DNA of 64,000 bases from NCBI RefSeq assembly GCF_024398015.1, contig NZ_CP073747.1, positions 1,498,501-1,562,500 on the forward strand. The letters run 5' to 3'. This DNA comes from Kordiimonas sp. SCSIO 12610. Lineage in GTDB: Bacteria > Pseudomonadota > Alphaproteobacteria > Sphingomonadales > Kordiimonadaceae. Under the pieces are notes generated by a model. It did no database searches. It was given only the letters and a program-made list of their open reading frames with translations, and was not told the DNA's origin. Positions 18,691 to 26,708 of this stretch are shown here, piece by piece; position 1 is the stretch's first letter; each line of letters starts with the position of its first letter. Position numbers and translations under genes: made by a program.

Positions 18691-19830
18691 CTAGGCTATC
18701 GTCTTCTCAAATATCCCGTAGGTTTTATATTCCTCGCAGCCGATATCGACGAGGATGGAGCGCATGCCTTCGTTCTCGTCCAAAATCCAGCCAAGTTCGC
18801 CCCAGTAGGCGCCGCGTTCCATCACCTGATCGGTGCTATAGTCGATCATCCACATGGCCATAGCGGCACCAACGGGGCGTCTCTGGAAAGCCTGCTTCAC
18901 GCCCATTAGGGGCACGCGCATGCGGCCTTCCTTTTTGCTAAGGACACGGCGCGACAGAAACTTGAAAACATTAAACGGGAACAGGCTACCACCGAAATCC
19001 TTAATGTCATCATTCAGGTCAGGGATTGTAACCATAAAGGCAACGGGTTCGCCGTCATATTCACAGATGACAGTGCGGTGGGGCTTCAGGATAAACTTGA
19101 GGCTTGTTGCCAGATGCTTGCCTTCATCCTGCGTAAACGGGGTGAAGCCCCAGTTGTTTGCCCATGCGTCCGAAACAATATCAATAATATAACCAATATC
19201 GCGGTCATAATTTGACATATCCATTTCACGCAGGATAACCCGTTTGTTGCGTTTCGCAGCCGCAACGATCCGTTTCATTTTTTCCGGGAAGCCTTTGAGG
19301 AGGTCAAGCTGATAAGCGATCAAATCGTGCGCTTTCGCGAGGCCATAGCTTTCGACCCAATCTTTATACTCGGGCTTACCGTGGGGCATCAGGAAGCAGG
19401 GCGGTGTGTCGAACCCATCGATCAGCATGCCGCATTCTTCCTTTGGCGATAGTGACCAAGGCCCCTGAATGGTTTTCATACCGCGATCACGCAACCAGTC
19501 CTCTGCGGTTTGAAGGAGCGCATGGGCAGTTGCTTCACTATCCGCTTCAAAGAGGCCAAAATACCCAAGGTCTGGGCCCCATTTGTCCTGCGCTAGCTTG
19601 TCAATCTGTGCTGAAATTCGCCCAACGATCTGACCATTATTTTCCGCGAGCCAAAGCTGAACTTCCGCATTATCGAAAAACGGGTTTTTCTTCGGGTCCA
19701 GATCTTCGAGCTTTAGAAACGTTAAAGGCTGAACCCAGTTTGGGTCAGCCTTATAATGATCTTTGGTCATGCGAATGAAGGCCTTCAGGTCGGCCTTCGT
19801 TTCAACAGGGCGTATTTTAAGATTTGTCAC
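18691..19830 (-). CDS. Bacterial ceramide synthase candidate, GNAT fold
   Basis: The 379-residue product belongs to the large GNAT-like family often misnamed dATP pyrophosphohydrolase. In Caulobacter a member of this family is the bacterial ceramide synthase (bCerS), which N-acylates 3-ketosphinganine. The body has paired GNAT-like halves: VQLWLAENNGQIVGRISAQI near residues 57-77 and a second EYDGEPVAFMVTIPD-type strand pair near 254. There is no signal peptide or membrane span. It starts 12 bases after the hydroxylase gene in the same minus-strand operon as LptF/LptG-like and flippase genes, and the spt operon is 9 kb away. The family call is firm; the substrate is inferred from context. Confidence 0.78.
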   Translation of the reverse strand: MTNLKIRPVETKADLKAFIRMTKDHYKADPNWVQPLTFLKLEDLDPKKNPFFDNAEVQLWLAENNGQIVGRISAQIDKLAQDKWGPDLGYFGLFEADSEATAHALLQTAEDWLRDRGMKTIQGPWSLSPKEECGMLIDGFDTPPCFLMPHGKPEYKDWVESYGLAKAHDLIAYQLDLLKGFPEKMKRIVAAAKRNKRVILREMDMSNYDRDIGYIIDIVSDAWANNWGFTPFTQDEGKHLATSLKFILKPHRTVICEYDGEPVAFMVTIPDLNDDIKDFGGSLFPFNVFKFLSRRVLSKKEGRMRVPLMGVKQAFQRRPVGAAMAMWMIDYSTDQVMERGAYWGELGWILDENEGMRSILVDIGCEEYKTYGIFEKTIA

Positions 19831-19842
19831 AGAATTATGAGC

Positions 19843-20637
19843 CTATGTCGCTTCGGAATTATTGATGTGCGAGCTTGTTTTGTAGGTAGCGCGTTTTTCC
19901 CGTGGACGGCGATTATCAACACCGCCAGAGGCCTCAGCAACCCAAGGGTATTTTTCAGCTTCTTCTTCGGTGTAACCGAGATTGAAAACGGTTTTGCTTT
20001 TTGTCGGGCGGTCCTTGCGCAGATAATATGTGCCAAGCAAACGATCCCAACCAAAGTTGGTGATGCCATAGTTTCCATCTTCATTATGGAAATGATGCAT
20101 CATATGTTGTTCTTTGATGTGCTTAAGCCATTTTGCCTTGGGCTTGAAATTCAAATGCTCGATGCAATGGAAAAACTCATTGAGGATTGTCCATAGGCAT
20201 CCTGTTGCAAAGGCCGCGAACGCACCGCCCCAGCCGCCAATTAGGTAACCAGCAGGCATGTTGATGAGCGCAAGCGGTGGTAGCGTCGTGTATAGTGCAC
20301 CAAAAAGAACCTCAAGATTATGAGGGTCTTGATGGTGATCGTAGTGAACACGCTTCCAGTATTTTGCAGTGAATTTGATTTTATAAAGCCATTTGCCGTG
20401 GAGGACCCAGCGGTGCGCGATATACCAGCTCGGCGCAAAAATAGCGATTGCAAATGCAACAGAAATGGCGACGCTTAGCATGCTTTCAGCATAAAAATAG
20501 GTTGCGATATACCCTGAAATGACAAGCAGAATATAAACCTGAATAGCGTAATAGCTAAAGAAAGCAGGGAATAATTCCTTGAAGCCCATTTTGTCCAGAT
20601 AGTGGGTTTCGCGTTTAAAAAGGCCAGTTGCTGCCAT
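19843..20637 (-). CDS. Sterol desaturase/fatty-acid hydroxylase family enzyme
   Basis: The 264-residue integral membrane protein has the di-iron histidine clusters of the PF04116 family: H75 and H80 (HRWVLH), H98, H101 and H102 (HYDHH), H157 and H161, and H178, H181 and H182 (HMMHH). Several transmembrane helices flank them. Such enzymes hydroxylate or desaturate lipid chains using O2. Within this locus the likely substrate is a ceramide or its long-chain base or acyl chain. GGAG lies 8 bases before the ATG. It lies between the flippase and ceramide synthase genes on the same strand, 105 bases after the flippase gene. Confidence 0.85.
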   Translation of the reverse strand: MAATGLFKRETHYLDKMGFKELFPAFFSYYAIQVYILLVISGYIATYFYAESMLSVAISVAFAIAIFAPSWYIAHRWVLHGKWLYKIKFTAKYWKRVHYDHHQDPHNLEVLFGALYTTLPPLALINMPAGYLIGGWGGAFAAFATGCLWTILNEFFHCIEHLNFKPKAKWLKHIKEQHMMHHFHNEDGNYGITNFGWDRLLGTYYLRKDRPTKSKTVFNLGYTEEEAEKYPWVAEASGGVDNRRPREKRATYKTSSHINNSEAT

Positions 20638-20741
20638 TTATATGTCTCCGTTCGCGCTGTATTTATTTCTATAGTGGCGCTTAACAAAATTTGTGCGCTT
20701 ATATCAAAATGCTTACGATCCCGCAATCCTTGTCGGATCAA

Positions 20742-22313
20742 TTACTTGTGGTCTTTGGTCGCACCGACGGGGATGTTTTTATTTTTGGCTTTCAGCGAAG
20801 GCTTGATGAACCTTCCGAATTTACCAAGGGCACAAAGATCATCATCGTGAAATCCAAAGCGGAAAATCATGAACAGTGATGCTATCAACGCTAATGCTGC
20901 AGTGATAAAGCCGAAGGGGCTGGGAACAGTCCCCAGAAGATGGGTTAAACTGCCTATAAAGGCTGCCCCGAGCAATGCAAAGCCAAGGGGTTTCAGTGTC
21001 TCCAGCGAATATGGTGACAATTTAAAAATGACTCTGGCCTGAATTAAATTCAAGAGCGCCGTTACATTCATACCAATTGCGGCCCCGACTGCGGCCCCAG
21101 TAACGCCGTGTTCAGGAATTAAATAATACCCAATCACATAAAGGGCAGCAATGCCGGTTAAGCCATTAATTGCTGGTAAAAGTCTGTGCCCGAGCATCTC
21201 AACGATTGCGCTAGCTGGTCCGGTTGAGGCTTCTAACATGCGTCCAATGATCAGGCAGATGATAGCCGTGAAGGCGGCGGTGAACTCAGGCTTCATAGCG
21301 CTCAAGACGTCCGGCGCTGCGAGATACAGTGCAGCACCAAAGGGAAGCGCGAGCGCGAGCGATAACCGGGTTGCAAACGCATACATGTCTTGAAGGGCCC
21401 GACGGTCGCCAACGCCGTCCCGCTCGGCAGCAAGCGGGGCCATCACATATTCAAAGGTTATCCTGATGCCTTGAAGAACGCTCGCGATCTTACGTGCCAC
21501 GGCATAATAGCCGCTTGCCATCGCCCCGGCAGCACCCGGAAGCATAAGGTTCAGAAGAATTACCGGAAACTCGCTGAACAGTTTTTTTATCATGTTTGAG
21601 GGCATGACAGAATACCCATACTGCCGCATTTCAGACTGCAGTGTGCCAAACATCGGGGCCTTGATCAGCGCCTTTATTGAATAGTACCGCGATAGCAGTT
21701 TAATTGCGATCAGCGACGTGATGATAACGCTGACAAGGTGGGCCAAGAATAACCCGAATGTCAGAAACCCCATTAAGGCGAAAAGAATTGCAGCGAGTAG
21801 TCGGATGCCTTGCTCATAAAAAATACGGACTTTTATTTCAGGGCCAAAGGTGCGGGTTGCACGAATGGCAGCTGTTGAAACCTCAACAAAAGTCCAGAAT
21901 GGTAACACCCATATGTAAATTCTAATAATCTCAACAAGGTTGCTTTCCTGGGCATCGGCTGCATTTAATATAGTCGCGATTATGGGGGCAGTGATTGTGC
22001 CAAGAACTGCGATTATAAGGGCAATAAACACACTAAATTTAATCGCATGCCCCGCGATGTCATCCGTATTGCCATTTTGTATTTTTGGAACATAGCGCTG
22101 CAATGTCGTTGTCATGGCCATTTCAGAAAAGGCAGTGGAAACCTTCACATAACTCCACAGAGCTGCAAAAAGACCAAAAATCTCAGCACCATAGAACCAG
22201 GTAAAGGCGATGATTGATAGGGCTTCGATAATCGCGCCCATACGGCCTAAAAATACATAGCCAGCACCACCAGCGAGCCGCTGGTTCTGATTTTTAGAGT
22301 TTCCGTCACTCAT
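20742..22313 (-). CDS. Wzx/MOP-type lipid flippase candidate
   Basis: The 523-residue protein has about 12 to 14 hydrophobic segments and the layout of the MOP flippase superfamily (MurJ, Wzx, MATE). Landmarks are an N-terminal Gly-rich first helix (GGAGYVFLGRMGAIIEALSI), a central PSNMIKKLFSEFPVILLN segment and a repeated second half. Such proteins flip lipid-linked head groups across the inner membrane. The start codon overlaps the LptG-like stop as ATGA, so translation is coupled. In this sphingolipid locus the cargo may be a phosphorylated or decorated ceramide. O-antigen or polysaccharide transport is the alternative, but no glycosyltransferase genes are nearby. Confidence 0.72.
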   Translation of the reverse strand: MSDGNSKNQNQRLAGGAGYVFLGRMGAIIEALSIIAFTWFYGAEIFGLFAALWSYVKVSTAFSEMAMTTTLQRYVPKIQNGNTDDIAGHAIKFSVFIALIIAVLGTITAPIIATILNAADAQESNLVEIIRIYIWVLPFWTFVEVSTAAIRATRTFGPEIKVRIFYEQGIRLLAAILFALMGFLTFGLFLAHLVSVIITSLIAIKLLSRYYSIKALIKAPMFGTLQSEMRQYGYSVMPSNMIKKLFSEFPVILLNLMLPGAAGAMASGYYAVARKIASVLQGIRITFEYVMAPLAAERDGVGDRRALQDMYAFATRLSLALALPFGAALYLAAPDVLSAMKPEFTAAFTAIICLIIGRMLEASTGPASAIVEMLGHRLLPAINGLTGIAALYVIGYYLIPEHGVTGAAVGAAIGMNVTALLNLIQARVIFKLSPYSLETLKPLGFALLGAAFIGSLTHLLGTVPSPFGFITAALALIASLFMIFRFGFHDDDLCALGKFGRFIKPSLKAKNKNIPVGATKDHK

Positions 22314-23509
22314 GATGATATGGTATCGGCTGTTTTAGCATTTTTTGGTTTTCTACGTAACATTCCAGTTACAAGCTGAAGTGGTCTTTTACCTTCTTCA
22401 GTATTGAATAAAACCGCATAACCTACAAGTAGGAATAACAGGAAGGGTGACCAGGCTGCCAGGAGTGGTGGTGCAACACCAAACTCGCCCATTGCCAACA
22501 TAAAGTTATCGGCAACAAAAAAACTAAAACCAAGCGCCATTCCAAAAACAAGACGAATAATTAAATTCCCTGCCCGGGTAACACCAAACGCAGCCACCCC
22601 AGCTAATAATGGCATCAAAAGGGAGGATGCGGGCGCCGCAAATTTTTGAAGGAAGCTTGCCATCGCCTGATCGGTGGATAGCCCTTCTTCGCGCAATTGA
22701 GTTATGCTTTTCCATAAGTCAATGAAAGAAACATGATCGGGGCGGACAGTCAGGGCAAGGAAACGTTCGGGTTTTACCGCAATGTCCCATTCCACAGAGG
22801 GGGTAATTGCAAGATTATGACTTTCGACATCAAATCTTCTGACTTCATGAAGGGTCCATTGATCATTCTGGTAAATTGCAAAATCTGCACGCGCCATTGC
22901 TTGCAAGTGACCGACATCGCTTTTTTCAAAAATCGAAACAACATCCAGAACGACACGGTTCCCTATTTGGGATACATTCTCGATCAAAATAAGCGTGTTA
23001 TCTTCCTTGATCCAAACACGACCAACAGGTCCCTCGTTTGGGGGAAGGTCAACTGCGAAATCGTTGGCTTCCCAATATTCTAGTTCTGCATTGGCATTGA
23101 CAACAATGGTTTCATTGAAAACAAAGTGGACACTGACAATCATAAAGGTCGCGAGCCCAAGCGGGAGCAATATACGGTGCGCAGAAAGGCCAGCGGCCTT
23201 CATAACCACAACCTCGCTATTTTGATTGAGTGTCGCAAGTGTCAATAGGCTGGCAATAAGCGTCGCAAAAGGAGCGAATTGGCTTGCCAGTTGCGGGGCC
23301 CGAAGGGCAATGAAAGACACGATTGAAACCCATGAAGCCCCTTCAGCGGCCAAAACATCATCGGCTTGTGCCAGCAAAACCAGCATCATCAAGACTGATA
23401 CAAGGCCCAACAGAATACCAATAAACCTCGCTATCAACATTTTCACCATGTAGCGTGACAATGTTCTTGATGGCAGCATTACACGCCTGATATTTCGGAT
23501 CATACTCAT
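22310..23509 (-). CDS. LptG-like permease (YjgP/YjgQ family)
   Basis: The 399-residue product has the LptF/LptG topology: N-terminal transmembrane helices, a periplasmic beta-jellyroll of about 150 residues in the middle and three C-terminal helices. The paired segments FAPFATLIASLLTLATLNQNSEVVVMKAAG and the C-terminal AGVAAFGVTRAGNLIIRLVFG region are typical. LptFG with LptB moves lipopolysaccharide from the inner membrane to the LptC-A-D bridge. Canonical lptFG genes are normally elsewhere in Alphaproteobacteria, so this may be a dedicated paralogue. Its start overlaps the LptF-like stop (ATGA) and its own stop overlaps the flippase start. Confidence 0.85.
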   Translation of the reverse strand: MSMIRNIRRVMLPSRTLSRYMVKMLIARFIGILLGLVSVLMMLVLLAQADDVLAAEGASWVSIVSFIALRAPQLASQFAPFATLIASLLTLATLNQNSEVVVMKAAGLSAHRILLPLGLATFMIVSVHFVFNETIVVNANAELEYWEANDFAVDLPPNEGPVGRVWIKEDNTLILIENVSQIGNRVVLDVVSIFEKSDVGHLQAMARADFAIYQNDQWTLHEVRRFDVESHNLAITPSVEWDIAVKPERFLALTVRPDHVSFIDLWKSITQLREEGLSTDQAMASFLQKFAAPASSLLMPLLAGVAAFGVTRAGNLIIRLVFGMALGFSFFVADNFMLAMGEFGVAPPLLAAWSPFLLFLLVGYAVLFNTEEGKRPLQLVTGMLRRKPKNAKTADTISS

Positions 23510-24696
23510 GCTTCAGCTTTCATTACCCAGCGTGTCATCCGCTTCAATGGAGCAGAGATAATGTCCCATATTTTATCTACCCAGGCGAGGGGGTCCCCTC
23601 CAACTTTGTAGGCTGAAATTCGGAACAAACTAACGCTGATTATCGTGAAAAGGCCAAAAAGTGACCAAATGGTTAGGTACGGAGAAATACCGTTTGAAAC
23701 GGCAGTTTCCATTCCTTCCATCACCTCATTATAGACAATAAGTAAAGCGATACTAACAATTATCCCAGTGCTGCGCCCTGTTCGCTTGTTCGTAAGCCCC
23801 ATGGGAATTGCGAGAAACGGCAACACCAAAAAACTTAGGCTATGCATAATGCGCCAGTGATAATTTCCGCGAATAGAGTTTCGTAGACCTTCCTCTAAAA
23901 GGGGGTTGTCTTTCTCCGCCCATAACTCCGGCAAAGTCATTTCCAGTTCTTCACCGCCTCGGCCCCTAAAGGGTGCGCTATCTGGAAGTGGAATAGTGAT
24001 ATCCTGTTGGCTGAAGGTAAGAACACGGGGTTTGTTTTGACTTTCATTCAAATCAATAAGCGTACCATTGTATAATCGGAGCAAAATGGTTTGTTCGTCA
24101 TTGGTCGCAAAAAAGCCGCCGCTTTCTGCCGTAATGGCAATACTGCCACGGCTATCGCGGCGTTCCATGAAAATGCCTTTTAACTCCGCTCCTTGGTCGT
24201 TAGATTCTTCAATCCTAAGAACCATTTTGTCCCCAAACTCAACAAATTCCCCAACGCGAATACTTGCGCCTAAAGCGCCGCTTCTCAGGTCAAATACCAA
24301 TCCTTCATAGGCATATCGGCTGTAGGGTTGAACCCAGCCAACCAATATGGTGTTCACTACCAGTAAGAACAGTGCGAGCATGAATGCTGGGCGGGCCAAT
24401 CTGAACAAACTTATGCCAGCATTTGTCATGGCATCATATTCGCTCGACATGGATATTTTTCTGAACGCGATTAAGGTTCCTAAAAGCATACCGATTGGCA
24501 GAGCCAGTCCCATATAATGAGGGGTCAGGTTCGCAAGCATGTTGAAAACAACACTAACCGGACCGCCTTCGTTGACGACAAAGTCAAATAATTTCAGCAT
24601 CTTCTCCAGAATAAGAAGAAGCGCTGCTATTGACAAAGTCACAATAAGGGGGCCTGTGATCTGGCGAATTATATATCGATCGATACGGTTAAACAT
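23506..24696 (-). CDS. LptF-like permease (YjgP/YjgQ family)
   Basis: The 396-residue product begins NRIDRYIIRQITGPLIVTLS and has the same six-helix, jellyroll-in-the-middle layout as LptF. Landmarks include ALPIGMLLGTLIAFRKISMS with the coupling-helix region SSEYDAMTNAG that would contact an ABC ATPase, and a C-terminal LPFLAIPMGLTNKRTGRSTG. It is the first gene of the operon 24696-18691 and is translationally coupled to the LptG-like gene. No lptB-type ATPase is in the window, so it would borrow the cellular LptB. A role in sphingolipid export is inferred from its place. Confidence 0.85.
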   Translation of the reverse strand: MFNRIDRYIIRQITGPLIVTLSIAALLLILEKMLKLFDFVVNEGGPVSVVFNMLANLTPHYMGLALPIGMLLGTLIAFRKISMSSEYDAMTNAGISLFRLARPAFMLALFLLVVNTILVGWVQPYSRYAYEGLVFDLRSGALGASIRVGEFVEFGDKMVLRIEESNDQGAELKGIFMERRDSRGSIAITAESGGFFATNDEQTILLRLYNGTLIDLNESQNKPRVLTFSQQDITIPLPDSAPFRGRGGEELEMTLPELWAEKDNPLLEEGLRNSIRGNYHWRIMHSLSFLVLPFLAIPMGLTNKRTGRSTGIIVSIALLIVYNEVMEGMETAVSNGISPYLTIWSLFGLFTIISVSLFRISAYKVGGDPLAWVDKIWDIISAPLKRMTRWVMKAEA

Positions 24697-24896
24697 ACGA
24701 AGCGGCTACACTGGTTCCATATTGGTTGCAAGAAAGAAATAAACACATTTTGTCACTGTAATAAATAAGTTCAGGCAATATTCACAATTAATTTGGCAAA
24801 TATGTGATTGTCTGCGTATTTTAGTACCAAAAGCGACACAATTTCGCCACCATCAATGAGCATTTGCTTAGATGTAGTAATTTATTGGAGATATTT
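24697..24896. promoter_or_regulatory. Divergent intergenic region of the sphingolipid locus
   Basis: Two hundred bases separate the LptF-like operon (minus) from the DUF2141-kinase operon (plus), so both promoters must lie here. The sequence is AT-rich. A GGAG ribosome site at about 24884-24887 serves the DUF2141 gene. I see no clear operator or known regulator site. Confidence 0.5.
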
Positions 24897-25478
24897 ATGC
24901 TACTTAAGCAAAATATTCGAGTTAAAATAGCAGCCGCTATGGTTGGCGTTTTTGGGACTGTAACTTCTTCTGTTGTTGTCCACAGCCAATCGGTGGTTGA
25001 TAATGCCAGTCTCTCAGCGGGTAAAATAGACACCACCGACATTCAATCGGTTTGCCCGCCCGGTGACAATAACGCTTCGGTTCTCGTCCATGTAGAGAAT
25101 ATTGCGACGATTGAAGGAAACCTTCGGGCGCAGTTATATACCGACAAGGAAGAGGACTTTCTTGAAAAAGGTAAAAAATTGGTACGGGTGGAAGTTCCTG
25201 TAAGCGCAGATGCCCAGTCGGTTTGCGTGCCATTGCCGTCTACCGGAAATTTCAGCCTTGTTATTTTGCATGATAAAAATGCAAATGGTAAAGCAGACTT
25301 TTTTTCTGAAGGCTTTGGCTTTTCAAACAATCCGAAACTTCGATTTGGTCCCCCTGATGTGGAGGATGCTACCTTTGCGGCGAAAGAAGGTATTACACAA
25401 ATGACGGTTAACCTTCAATATATACTTGGAACCGACGACGCTAAGAAAAAGAAACGCAGGAACGCACGCCGCCGCTAA
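24897..25478 (+). CDS. Secreted DUF2141 protein
   Basis: The 193-residue product has a signal peptide (LLKQNIRVKIAAAMVGVFGT, cut near the SQS segment) and then a DUF2141 domain: strand NIATIEGNLRAQLY, central VCVPLPSTGNFSLVILHDKN with an ANGKADF calcium-like loop, and a FGPPDVEDATF segment. The tail is very basic (KKKKRRNARRR). DUF2141 proteins are small exported beta-sandwiches of unknown function that often occur near lipid genes. The ATG at 24897 is preferred over one 33 bases earlier because GGAG precedes it and it starts the signal peptide. It is first in the plus-strand sphingolipid unit. Confidence 0.78.
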   Translation: MLLKQNIRVKIAAAMVGVFGTVTSSVVVHSQSVVDNASLSAGKIDTTDIQSVCPPGDNNASVLVHVENIATIEGNLRAQLYTDKEEDFLEKGKKLVRVEVPVSADAQSVCVPLPSTGNFSLVILHDKNANGKADFFSEGFGFSNNPKLRFGPPDVEDATFAAKEGITQMTVNLQYILGTDDAKKKKRRNARRR

Positions 25479-25672
25479 ATTTAATTTCTGCGTTCAGAAT
25501 ATTTTAGAGGATAAGGTCACAAAGTTTCAATCTTTGGACAATCTTTTAGTCAAGCTTTCGGGAGCTTGATGGGAAAGGCTTGTATTTTCAACAGTTTTGA
25601 ATTAAGTGCTAATCCATTATTGCAAATTTATGACAATTGTATCAGTAACTTCGTGAATGGATAGGCTTCAAG

Positions 25673-26668
25673 GTGCAAGTTGATCAATCAAATTTTAATA
25701 GCGGTGCATTGGTGCCATTGATTGCCGTACTTTCAAATCCAAAATCGACAACAAATGCCGCTGGCATGGATGATATTCGTAAGGTTATCAATGAGAGCGC
25801 TAACTTACTGCATTTTGAGCTTGACGGCGTTGAAACCATGGATGAAGCCATGGCGTTATTTGCGCGCGCGAATCCTGCGTTGATCATTGTTAATGGCGGT
25901 GATGGCACCATCGGTGTTGCACTGCAATCCTTACTGTATAAGAACCCCTTTAATGTCACACCACCTGTCGCATTTTTACCTGGTGGTAAAACCAATATGA
26001 CAGCTGCAGACCTTGGCATGAAAGGCGACCCGGTTAAGGTTCTTAAAAACCTGATAAAGATGGTTAAAGCTGGTGAGCTCTCAGAGCGCCTGACAACCCG
26101 AAACCTGATCGAAATGGATTTAGGCGACGGGGGTACACCAAAGGTAGGAACTTTTTTTGGAACAGCCGGGATCGTTAAAGGAATTTACTGGTGCCGTGAA
26201 AATGCTTACGCAAAAGGGTTACCCAACTCGCTTGCTCATGTTTGGTCAGCGTTTAAGTTGGTGTCCAGTGCTTTTGGGCTAAGTAAAGACAAAGCAATGA
26301 TGATCTCGGACCCAATGAATGTAGTGGTACCTGGTAAGGCCCGTATTAGCGGCCAGTTTGCGTCTGTTACAGCGACAACACTCGATAAATTGATTATGGG
26401 ATTTAAGCCGTACAGTAATGAAGGTTTGGGTGGTCTGCGCTTCGCTGCCATTGAAACAGGTGGCAGAAATGTGTTTCGGGCGCTGCGCGGAATTCTATTT
26501 GGTAGTTTCGGAAAAAAATATATTCAAGGCGTCCACACAAGACGCGGCGATGATATCCGGATCGAAGGAACAGACCCTGTTACCTTGGACGGTGAAATGT
26601 ATACGCCACTTCCTGGAAAACCGATATTGCTTAAAGGCGATAAAACGCTTACATTCGTGAAACTTTAA
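25673..26668 (+). CDS. DAG-kinase-fold lipid kinase, ceramide kinase candidate
   Basis: The 331-residue product has a DAGK catalytic domain with the GGDGT nucleotide motif at residues 75-79. The usual PLGTGNDFA loop is replaced by FLPGGKTNMTA at about 101-111, a variant seen here directly. The C-terminal beta-sandwich half ends with VTLDGEMYTPLPG, the usual DAGK closing motif. In Caulobacter a kinase of this fold (CpgB) makes ceramide 1-phosphate. Its place in the sphingolipid locus suggests the same activity here, but sphingoid base or diacylglycerol are possible substrates. It starts with GTG. Confidence 0.8.
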   Translation: MQVDQSNFNSGALVPLIAVLSNPKSTTNAAGMDDIRKVINESANLLHFELDGVETMDEAMALFARANPALIIVNGGDGTIGVALQSLLYKNPFNVTPPVAFLPGGKTNMTAADLGMKGDPVKVLKNLIKMVKAGELSERLTTRNLIEMDLGDGGTPKVGTFFGTAGIVKGIYWCRENAYAKGLPNSLAHVWSAFKLVSSAFGLSKDKAMMISDPMNVVVPGKARISGQFASVTATTLDKLIMGFKPYSNEGLGGLRFAAIETGGRNVFRALRGILFGSFGKKYIQGVHTRRGDDIRIEGTDPVTLDGEMYTPLPGKPILLKGDKTLTFVKL

Positions 26669-26708
26669 TTTTTAAAGTCCTTGAGCTTTAAGCAAAGAGT
26701 ATCAGTTA

